From: Taudactylus pleione
Lineage: Eukaryota; Chordata; Amphibia; Anura; Myobatrachidae
Assembly: GCA_031769625.1 (NCBI GenBank)
Contig: JAUIMM010001248.1
Coordinates: forward strand, 62,001-126,000
Direction of reading: 5' to 3'
DNA length: 64,000 nt
Part shown: positions 29,201 to 41,200 of the stretch, piece after piece
Position numbering within the stretch: the first letter of the stretch is position 1
Layout: each line of letters starts with the position of its first letter
Notes under the pieces: model-generated
The model's input: the letters and a program-made list of their open reading frames with translations, nothing else
Database searches by the model: none
Told to the model about the DNA's origin: nothing
Position numbers and translations under genes: made by a program

Positions 29201-32200
29201 CGCCTGGGTTACACCGGGATAGAATAGTAGTATATGTGCCTGGGTTACACAAGGAGAGAACAGTAGTATATGTGCCTGGGTTACACCAGGAGAGAACAGT
29301 AGTATATGTGCCTGGGTTACACCGGGAGAGAACAGTAGTATATGTGCCTGGGTTACACCGGGAGAGAACAGTAGTGTATGTGCCTGGTTTACACCGGGAG
29401 AGAACAGTAGTGTATGTGCCTGGGTTACACCGGGAGAGAACAGTAGTGTATGTGCCTGGGTTACACCGGGAGAGAACAGTAGTGTATGTGCCTGGGTTAC
29501 ACCGGGAGAGAACAGTAGTATATGTGCCTGGGTTACACCGGGAGAGAAGAGTAGTATATGTGCCTGGGTTACACCAGGAGAGAGCAGTAATATATGTGCC
29601 TGGGTTACACCAGGAGAGAACAGTAGTATATGTGCCTGGGTTACACCAGGAGAGAACAGTAGTGTATGTGCCTGGGTTACACCGGGAGAGAACAGTAGTG
29701 TATGTGCCTGGGTTACACCGGGAGAGAACAGTAATATATGTGCCTGGGTTACACCAGGAGAGAACAGTAGTATATGTGCCTGGGTTACACCGGGAGAGAA
29801 CAGTAGTATATGTGCCTGGGTTACACCGGGAGAGAACAGTAGTATATGTGTTTAGGTTACACCGGGAGAGAACAGTAGTATATGTGCCTGGGTTACACCA
29901 GGAGAGAACAGTAGTATATGTGCCTGGGTTTACACAAGGAGAGAACAGTAGTATATGTGCCTGGGTTACACCGGGAGAGAACAGTAGTATATGTGCCAGG
30001 GTTACACCGGGAGAGAACAGTAGTATATGTGCCTGGGTTACACCAGGAGAGAACAGTAGTGTATGTGCCTGGGTTGCACCGGGAGAGAACAGTAGTGTAT
30101 GTGCCTGGGTTACACCGGGAGAGATGGGTTACACCGGGAGAGAACAGAAGTATATGCGCCTAGGTTACACCGTGAGTGAACAGTAGTATATGTGCCTGGG
30201 TTACACCAGGAGAGAACAGTAGTATATGTGCCTGGGTTACACCAGGAGAGAAGAGTAGTATATGTGCCTGGGTTACACCAGGATAGAACAGTAGTATATG
30301 TGCCTGGGTTACACCAGGAGAGAACAGTAGTATATGTGCCTGGGTTACACCGGGAGAGAGCAGTAGTATATGTGCCTGGGTTACACCAGGAGAGAACAGA
30401 AGTATATGTGCATGGGTTACACCAGGAGAGAACAGTAGTTTATGTGTTTGGGTTACACCAGGAGAGAGCAGTAGTATACAGGTATGTGCCTGGGTTACAC
30501 CAGGAGAGAACAGTAGTATATGTGCCTTGGTTACACCAGGAGATAACAGTAGTATATGTATTTGGGTTACACAGGAGAGAACAGTAGTATATGTGCCTTG
30601 GTTACACCGGGAGGGAACTGTAGTATATGTGCCTGGGTTACACCAGGAGAGAACAGTAGTATATGTGTTTGGGTTACACCAGGAGAGAGCAGTAGTATAT
30701 GTGCCTTGGTTACACCAGGAGAGAACAGTAGTATATGTGCCTGGGTTACACCAGGAGAGAGCATTAATATATGCGCCTGGGTTACACCAGGAGAGAACAG
30801 TAGTATATGTGTCTGGGTTACACCAGGAGAAAACAGTAGTATATGTGCCTGGGTTACACCGGGAGAGAACAGTAGTATATGTGCCTGGGTTACACCAGGA
30901 GAGGACAGTAGTATATGCGCCTGGGTTACACCAGGAGAGAGCAGTAGTATATGTGCCTGGGTTACACCAGGAGAGAACAGTAGTATATGTGCCTGGGTTA
31001 TACCGGGAGAGAGCAGTAGTGTATGTGCCTGGGTTACACCGGGAGAGAACAGTAGTATATGTGCCTGGGTTACACCGGGAGAGAACAGTAGTATATGTGC
31101 CTGGGTTACACCGGGAGAGAGCAGTAGTGTATGTGCCTGGGTTACACCAGGAGAAAACAGTAGTATATGGGCCTGGGTTACACCAGGAGAGAACAGTAGT
31201 ATATGCGCCTGGGTTACACCAGGAGAGAACAGTAGTATATGCGCCTGGGTTACACCAGGAGAGAGCAGTAGTATATGCGCCTGGGTTACACCAGGAGAGA
31301 GCAGTAGTATTTGCGCCTGGGTTACACCGGGATAGAACAGTAGTATATGTGCCTGGGTTACACAAGGAGAGAACAGTAGTATATGTGCCTGGGTTACACC
31401 AGGAGAGAACAGTAGTATATGTGCCTGGGTTACACCGGGAGAGAACAGTAGTATATGTGCCTGGGTTACACCGGGAGAGAACAGTAGTGTATGTGCCTGG
31501 GTTACACCAGGAGAGGACAGTAGTATATGTGCCTGGGTTACACCAGGAGAGAACAGTAGTATATGTGCCTGGGTTACACCAGGAGAGAAGACTAGTATAT
31601 GTGCCTGGGTTACACCAGGAGAGAACAGTAGTATATGTGCCTGGGTTACACCGGGAGAGAGCAGTAGTATATGTGCCTGGGTTACACCAGGAGAGAACAG
31701 AAGTATATGTGCATGGGTTACACCAGGAGAGAACAGTAGTATATGTGTTTGGGTTACACCAGGAGAGAGCAGTAGTATACAGGTATGTGCCTGGGTTACA
31801 CCAGGAGAGAACAGTAGTATATGTGCCTTGGTTACACCAGGAGATAACAGTAGTATATGTATTTGGGTTACACAGGAGAGAACAGTAGTATATGTGCCTT
31901 GGTTACACCGGGAGGGAACTGTAGTATATGTGCCTGGGTTACACCAGGAGAGAACAGTAGTATATGTGTTTGGGTTACACCAGGAGAGAGCAGTAGTATA
32001 TGTGCCTTGGTTACACCAGGAGAGAACAGTAGTATATGTGCCTGGGTTACACCAGGAGAGAGCATTAATATATGCGCCTGGGTTACACCAGGAGAGAACA
32101 GTAGTATATGTGTCTGGGTTACACCAGGAGAAAACAGTAGTATATGTGCCTGGGTTACACCGGGAGAGAACAGTAGTATATGTGCCTGGGTTACACCAGG

Positions 32201-35200
32201 AGAGGACAGCAGTATATGCGCCTGGGTTACACCAGGAGAGAGCAGTAGTATATGTGCCTGGGTTACACCAGGAGAGAACAGTAGTATATGTGCCTGGGTT
32301 ACACCGGGAGAGAGCAGTAGTGTATGTGCCTGGGTTACACCGGGAGAGAACAGTAGTATATGTGCCTGGGTTACACCGGGAGAGAACAGTAGTATATGTG
32401 CCTGGGTTACACCGGGAGAGAGCAGTAGTGTATGTGCCTGGGTTATAGCGGGAGAGAACAGTAGTATATGTGTCTGGGTTACACCAGGAGAAAACAGTAG
32501 TATATGGGCCTGGGTTACACCAGGAGAGAACAGTAGTATATGTGCCTGGGTTACACCAGGAGAGAACAGTAGTATATGCGCCTGGGTTACACCAGGAGAG
32601 AGCAGTAGTATATGCGCCTGGGTTACACCAGGAGAGAGCAGTAGTATTTGCGCCTGGGTTACACCGGGATAGAACAGTAGTATATGTGCCTGGGTTACAC
32701 AAGGAGAGAACAGTAGTATATGTGCCTGGGTTACACCAGGAGAGAACAGTAGTATATGTGCCTGGGTTACACCGGGAGAGAACAGTAGTATATGTGCCTG
32801 GGTTACACCGGGAGAGAACAGTAGTGTATGTGCCTGGGTTACACCGGGAGAGAACAGTAGTGTATGTGCCTGGGTTACACCGGGAGAGAACAGTAGTGTA
32901 TGTGCCTGGGTTACACCGGGAGAGAACAGTAGTGTATGTGCCTGGGTTGCACCGGGAGAGAACAGTAGTATATGTGCCTGGGTTACACCGGGAGAGAAGA
33001 GTAGTATATGTGCCTGGGTTACACCAGGAGAGAGAAGTAATATATGTGCCTGGGTTACACCAGGAGAGAACAGTAGTATATGTGCCTGGGTTACACCAGG
33101 AGAGAACAGTAGTGTATGTGCCTGGGTTACACCGGGAGAGAACAGTAGTGTATGTGCCTGGGTTACACCGGGAGAGAACAGTAATATATGTGCCTGGGTT
33201 ACACCAGGAGAGAACAGTAGTATATGTGCCTGGGTTACACCGGGAAAGAACAGTAGTATATGTGCCTGGGTTACACCGGGAGAGAACAGTAGTATATGTG
33301 TTTAGGTTACACCGGGAGAGAACAGTAGTATATGTGCCTGGGTTACACCAGGAGAGAACAGTAGTATATGTGCCTGGGTTTACACAAGGAGAGAACAGTA
33401 GTATATGTGCCTGGGTTACACCGGTAGAGAACAGTAGTATATGTGCCTGGGTTACACCGGGAGAGAACAGTAGTATATGTGCCTGGGTTACACCAGGAGA
33501 GAACAGTAGTGTATGTGCCTGGGTTACACCGGGAGAGAACAGTAGTGTATGTGCCTGGGTTACACCGGGAGAGATGGGTTACACCGGGAGAGAACAGTAG
33601 TATATGCGCCTAGGTTACACCGGGAGTGAACAGTAGTATATGTGCCTGGGTTACACCAGGAGAGAACAGTAGTATATGTGCCTGGGTTACACCAGGAGAG
33701 AAGAGTAGTATATGTGCCTGGGTTACACCAGGATAGAACAGTAGTATATGTGCCTGGGTTACACCAGGAGAGAACAGTAGTATATGTGCCTGGGTTACAC
33801 CGGGAGAGAGCAGTAGTATATGTGCCTGGGTTACACCAGGAGAGAACAGAAGTATATGTGCATGGGTTACACCAGGAGAGAACAGTAGTATATGTGTTTG
33901 GGTTACACCAGGAGAGAGCAGTAGTATACAGGTATGTGCCTGGGTTACACCAGGAGAGAACAGTAGTATATGTGCCTTGGTTACACCAGGAGATAACAGT
34001 AGTATATGTATTTGGGTTACACAGGAGAGAACAGTAGTATATGTGCCTTGGTTACACCGGGAGGGAACTGTAGTATATGTGCCTGGGTTACACCAGGAGA
34101 GAACAGTAGTATATGTGTTTGGGTTACACCAGGAGAGAGCAGTAGTATATGTGCCTTGGTTACACCAGGAGAGAACAGTAGTATATGTGCCTGGGTTACA
34201 CCAGGAGAGAGCATTAATATATGCGCCTGGGTTACACCAGGAGAGAGCAGTAGTATATGTGCCTGGGTTATACCAGGAGAGAACAGTAGTATATGTGTCT
34301 GGGTTACACCAGGAGAAAACAGTAGTATATGTGCCTGGGTTACACCGGGAGAGAACAGTAGTATATGTGCCTGGGTTACACCGGGAGAGGACAGTAGTAT
34401 ATGTGCCTGGGTTACACCAGGAGAGAGCAGTAGTATATGTGCCTGGGTTACACCAGGAGAGAACAGTAGTATATGTGCCTGGGTTACACCGGGAGAGAGC
34501 AGTAGTGTATGTGCCTGGGTTACACCGGGAGAGAACAGTAGTATATGTGCCTGGGTTACACCGGGAGAGAACAGTAGTATATGTGCCTGGGTTACACCGG
34601 GAGAGAGCAGTAGTGTATGTGCCTGGGTTATACCAGGAGAGAGCAGTAGTATATGTGTCTTGGTTACACCAGGAGAAAACAGTAGTATATGTGCCTGGGT
34701 TACACCGGGAGAGAACAGTAGTATATGGGCCTGGGTTACACCAGGAGAGAACAGTAGTATATGTGCCTGGGTTACACCAGGAGAGAACAGTAGTATATGC
34801 GCCTGGGTTACACCAGGAGAGAGCAGTAGTATATGCGCCTGGGTTACACCAGGAGAGAACAGTAGTATTTGCGCCTGGGTTACACCGGGATAGAACAGTA
34901 GTATATGTGCCTGGGTTACAGAAGGAGAGAACAGTAGTATATGTGCCTGGGTTACACCAGGAGAGAACAGTAGTATATGTGCCTGGGTTACACCGGGAGA
35001 GAACAGTAGTATATGTGCCTGGGTTAGACCGGGAGAGAACAGTAGTGTATGTGCCTGGGTTACACCGGGAGAGAACAGTAGTGTATGTGCCTGGGTTACA
35101 CCGGGAGAGAACAGTAGTGTATGTGCCTGGGTTACACCGGGAGAGAACAGTAGTGTATGTGCCTGGGTTACACCGGGAGAGAACAGTAGTATATGTGCCT

Positions 35201-38200
35201 GGGTTACACCAGGAGAGAAGAGTAGTATATGTGCCTGGGTTACACCAGGAGAGAGCAGTAATATATGTGCCTGGGTTACACCAGGAGAGAACAGTAGTAT
35301 ATGTGCCTGGGTTACACCAGGAGAGAACAGTAGTGTATGTGCCTGGGTTACACCGGGAGAGAACAGTAGTGTATGTGCCTGGGTTACACCGGGAGAGAAC
35401 AGTAATATATGTGCCTGGGTTACACCAGGAGAGAACAGTAGTATATGTGCCTGGGTTACACCGGGAGAGAACAGTAGTATATGTGCCTGGGTTACACCGG
35501 GAGAGAACAGTAGTATATGTGTTTAGGTTACACCGGGAGAGAACAGTAGTATATGTGCCTGGGTTACACCAGGAGAGAACAGTAGTATATGTGCCTGGGT
35601 TTACACAAGGAGAGAATAGTAGTATATGTGCCTGGGTTACACCGGTAGAGAACAGTAGTATATGTGCCTGGGTTACACCGGGAGAGAACAGTAGTATATG
35701 TGCCTGGGTTACACCAGGAGAGAACAGTAGTGTATGTGCCTGGGTTACACCGGCAGAGAACAGTAGTGTATGTGCCTGGGTTACACCGGGAGAGATGGGT
35801 TACACCGGGAGAGAACAGTCGTATATGCGCCTAGGTTACACCGGGAGTGAACAGTAGTATATGTGCCTGGGTTACACCAGGAGAGAACAGTAGTATATGT
35901 GCCTGGGTTACACCAGGAGAGAACAGTAGTATATGTGCCTGGGTTACACCGGGAGAGAGCAGTAGTATATGTGCCTGGGTTACACCAGGAGAGAACAGAA
36001 GTATATGTGCATGGGTTACACCAGGAGAGAACAGTAGTATATGTGTTTGGGTTACACCAGGAGAGAGCAGTAGTATACAGGTATGTGCCTGGGTTACACC
36101 AGGAGAGAACAGTAGTATATGTGCCTTGGTTACACCAGGAGATAACAGTAGTATATGTATTTGGGTTACACAGGAGAGAACAGTAGTATATGTGCCTTGG
36201 TTACACCGGGAGGGAACTGTAGTATATGTGCCTGGGTTACACCAGGAGAGAACAGTAGTATATGTGTTTGGGTTACACCAGGAGAGAGCTGTAGTATATG
36301 TGCCTTGGTTACACCAGGAGAGAACAGTAGTATATGTGCCTGGGTTACACCAGGAGAGAGCATTAATATATGCGCCTGGGTTACACCAGGAGAGAGCAGT
36401 AGTATATGTGCCTGGGTTATACCAGGAGAGAACAGTAGTATATGTGTCTGGGTTACACCAGGAGAAAACAGTAGTATATGTGCCTGGGTTACACCGGGAG
36501 AGAACAGTAGTATATGTGCCTGGGTTACACCGGGAGAGGACAGTAGTATATGTGCCTGGGTTACACCAGGAGAGAGCAGTAGTATATGTGCCTGGGTTAC
36601 ACCAGGAGAGAACAGTAGTATATGTGCCTGGGTTACACCAGGAGAGAAGAGTAGTATATGTGCCTGGGTTACACCAGGATAGAACAGTAGTATATGTGCC
36701 TGGGTTACACCAGGAGAGAACAGTAGTATATGTGCCTGGGTTACACCGGGAGAGAGCAGTAGTATATGTGCCTGGGTTACACCAGGAGAGAACAGAAGTA
36801 TATGTGCATGGGTTACACCAGGAGAGAACAGTAGTATATGTGTTTGGGTTACACCAGGAGAGAGCAGTAGTATACAGGTATGTGCCTGGGTTACACCAGG
36901 AGAGAACAGTAGTATATGTGCCTTGGTTACACCAGGAGATAACAGTAGTATATGTATTTGGGTTACACAGGAGAGAACAGTAGTATATGTGCCTTGGTTA
37001 CACCGGGAGGGAACTGCAGTATATGTGCCTGGGTTACACCAGGAGAGAACAGTAGTATATGTGTTTGGGTTACACCAGGAGAGAGCAGTAGTATATGTGC
37101 CTTGGTTACACCAGGAGAGAACAGTAGTATATGTGCCTGGGTTACACCAGGAGAGAGCATTAATATATGCGCCTGGGTTACACCAGGAGAGAGCAGTAGT
37201 ATATGTGCCTGGGTTATACCAGGAGAGAACAGTAGTATATGTGTCTGGGTTACACCAGGAGAAAACAGTAGTATATGTGCCTGGGTTACACCGGGAGAGA
37301 ACAGTAGTATATGTGCCTGGGTTACACCAGGAGAGAACAGTAGTATATGTGCCTGGGTTACACCAGGAGAGAACAGTAGTATATGCGCCTGGGTTACACC
37401 AGGAGAGAGCAGTAGTATATGCGCCTGGGTTACACCAGGAGAGAGCAGTAGTATTTGCGCCTGGGTTACACCGGGATAGAACAGTAGTATATGTGCCTGG
37501 GTTACACAAGGAGAGAACAGTAGTATATGTGCCTGGGTTACACCAGGAGAGAACAGTAGTATATGTGCCTGGGTTACACCGGGAGAGAACAGTAGTATAT
37601 GTGCCTGGGTTACACCGGGAGAGAACAGTAGTGTATGTGCCTGGGTTACACCGGGAGAGAACAGTAGTGTATGTGCCTGGGTTACACCGGGAGAGAACAG
37701 TAGTGTATGTGCCTGGGTTACACCGGGAGAGAACAGTAGTGTATGTGCCTGGGTTGCACCGGGAGAGAACAGTAGTATATGTGCCTGGGTTACACCGGGA
37801 GAGAAGAGTAGTATATGTGCCTGGGTTACACCAGGAGAGAGAAGTAATATATGTGCCTGGGTTACACCAGGAGAGAACAGTAGTATATGTGCCTGGGTTA
37901 CACCAGGAGAGAACAGTAGTGTATGTGCCTGGGTTACACCGGGAGAGAACAGTAGTGTATGTGCCTGGGTTACACCGGGAGAGAACAGTAATATATGTGC
38001 CTGGGTTACACCAGGAGAGAACAGTAGTATATGTGCCTGGGTTACACCGGGAAAGAACAGTAGTATATGTGCCTGGGTTACACCGGGAGAGAACAGTAGT
38101 ATATGTGTTTAGGTTACACCGGGAGAGAACAGTAGTATATGTGCCTGGGTTACACCAGGAGAGAACAGTAGTATATGTGCCTGGGTTTACACAAGGAGAG

Positions 38201-41200
38201 AACAGTAGTATATGTGCCTGGGTTACACCGGTAGAGAACAGTAGTATATGTGCCTGGGTTACACCGGGAGAGAACAGTAGTATATGTGCCTGGGTTACAC
38301 CAGGAGAGAACAGTAGTGTATGTGCCTGGGTTACACCGGGAGAGAACAGTAGTGTATGTGCCTGGGTTACACCGGGAGAGATGGGTTACACCGGGAGAGA
38401 ACAGTAGTATATGCGCCTAGGTTACACCGGGAGTGAACAGTAGTATATGTGCCTGGGTTACACCAGGAGAGAACAGTAGTATATGTGCCTGGGTTACACC
38501 AGGAGAGAAGAGTAGTATATGTGCCTGGGTTACACCAGGATAGAACAGTAGTATATGTGCCTGGGTTACACCAGGAGAGAACAGTAGTATATGTGCCTGG
38601 GTTACACCGGGAGAGAGCAGTAGTATATGTGCCTGGGTTACACCAGGAGAGAACAGAAGTATATGTGCATGGGTTACACCAGGAGAGAACAGTAGTATAT
38701 GTGTTTGGGTTACACCAGGAGAGAGCAGTAGTATACAGGTATGTGCCTGGGTTACACCAGGAGAGAACAGTAGTATATGTGCCTTGGTTACACCAGGAGA
38801 TAACAGTAGTATATGTATTTGGGTTACACAGGAGAGAACAGTAGTATATGTGCCTTGGTTACACCGGGAGGGAACTGTAGTATATGTGCCTGGGTTACAC
38901 CAGGAGAGAACAGTAGTATATGTGTTTGGGTTACACCAGGAGAGAGCAGTAGTATATGTGCCTTGGTTACACCAGGAGAGAACAGTAGTATATGTGCCTG
39001 GGTTACACCAGGAGAGAGCATTAATATATGCGCCTGGGTTACACCAGGAGAGAGCAGTAGTATATGTGCCTGGGTTATACCAGGAGAGAACAGTAGTATA
39101 TGTGTCTGGGTTACACCAGGAGAAAACAGTAGTATATGTGCCTGGGTTACACCGGGAGAGGACAGTAGTATATGTGCCTGGGTTACACCAGGAGAGAGCA
39201 GTAGTATATGTGCCTGGGTTACACCAGGAGAGAACAGTAGTATATGTGCCTGGGTTACACCGGGAGAGAGCAGTAGTGTATGTGCCTGGGTTACACCGGG
39301 AGAGAACAGTAGTATATGTGCCTGGGTTACACCGGGAGAGAACAGTAGTATATGTGCCTGGGTTACACCGGGAGAGAGCAGTAGTGTATGTGCCTGGGTT
39401 ATACCAGGAGAGAGCAGTAGTATATGTGTCTTGGTTACACCAGGAGAAAACAGTAGTATATGTGCCTGGGTTACACCGGGAGAGAACAGTAGTATATGGG
39501 CCTGGGTTACACCAGGAGAGAACAGTAGTATATGTGCCTGGGTTACACCAGGAGAGAACAGTAGTATATGCGCCTGGGTTACACCAGGAGAGAGCAGTAG
39601 TATATGCGCCTGGGTTACACCAGGAGAGAACAGTAGTATTTGCGCCTGGGTTACACCGGGATAGAATAGTAGTATATGTGCCTGGGTTACAGAAGGAGAG
39701 AACAGTAGTATATGTGCCTGGGTTACACCAGGAGAGAACAGTAGTATATGTGCCTGGGTTACACCGGGAGAGAACAGTAGTATATGTGCCTGGGTTAGAC
39801 CGGGAGAGAACAGTAGTGTATGTGCCTGGGTTACACCGGGAGAGAACAGTAGTGTATGTGCCTGGGTTACACCGGGAGAGAACAGTAGTGTATGTGCCTG
39901 GGTTACACCGGGAGAGAACAGTAGTGTATGTGCCTGGGTTACACCGGGAGAGAACAGTAGTGTATGTGCCTGGGTTACACCAGGAGAGAAGAGTAGTATA
40001 TGTGCCTGGGTTACACCAGGAGAGAGCAGTAATATATGTGCCTGGGTTACACCAGGAGAGAACAGTAGTATATGTGCCTGGGTTACACCAGGAGAGAACA
40101 GTAGTGTATGTGCCTGGGTTACACCGGGAGAGAACAGTAGTGTATGTGCCTGGGTTACACCGGGAGAGAACAGTAATATATGTGCCTGGGTTACACCAGG
40201 AGAGAACAGTAGTATATGTGCCTGGGTTACACCGGGAGAGAACAGTAGTATATGTGCCTGGGTTACACCGGGAGAGAACAGTAGTATATGTGTTTAGGTT
40301 ATACCGGGAGAGAACAGTAGTATATGTGCCTGGGTTACACCAGGAGAGAACAGTAGTATATGTGCCTGGGTTTACACAAGGAGAGAATAGTAGTATATGT
40401 GCCTGGGTTACACCGATAGAGAACAGTAGTATATGTGCCTGGGTTACACCGGGAGAGAACAGTAGTATATGTGCCTGGGTTACACCAGGAGAGAACAGTA
40501 GTGTATGTGCCTGGGTTACACCGGCAGAGAACAGTAGTGTATGTGCCTGGGTTACACCGGGAGAGATGGGTTACACCGGGAGAGAACAGTCGTATATGCG
40601 CCTAGGTTACACCGGGAGTGAACAGTAGTATATGTGCCTGGGTTACACCAGGAGAGAACAGTAGTATATGTGCCTGGGTTACACCGGGAGAGGACAGTAG
40701 TATATGTGCCTGGGTTACACCAGGAGAGAGCAGTAGTATATGTGCCTGGGTTACACCAGGAGAGAACAGTAGTATATGTGCCTGGGTTACACCGGGAGAG
40801 AGCAGTAGTGTATGTGCCTGGGTTACACCGGGAGAGAACAGTAGTATATGTGCCTGGGTTACACCGGGAGAGAACAGTAGTATATGTGCCTGGGTTACAC
40901 CGGGAGAGAGCAGTAGTGTATGTGCCTGGGTTATACCAGGAGAGAGCAGTAGTATATGTGTCTTGGTTACACCAGGAGAAAACAGTAGTATATGTGCCTG
41001 GGTTACACCGGGAGAGAACAGTAGTATATGGGCCTGGGTTACACCAGGAGAGAACAGTAGTATATGTGCCTGGGTTACACCAGGAGAGAACAGTAGTATA
41101 TGCGCCTGGGTTACACCAGGAGAGAGCAGTAGTATATGCGCCTGGGTTACACCAGGAGAGAACAGTAGTATTTGCGCCTGGGTTACACCGGGATAGAATA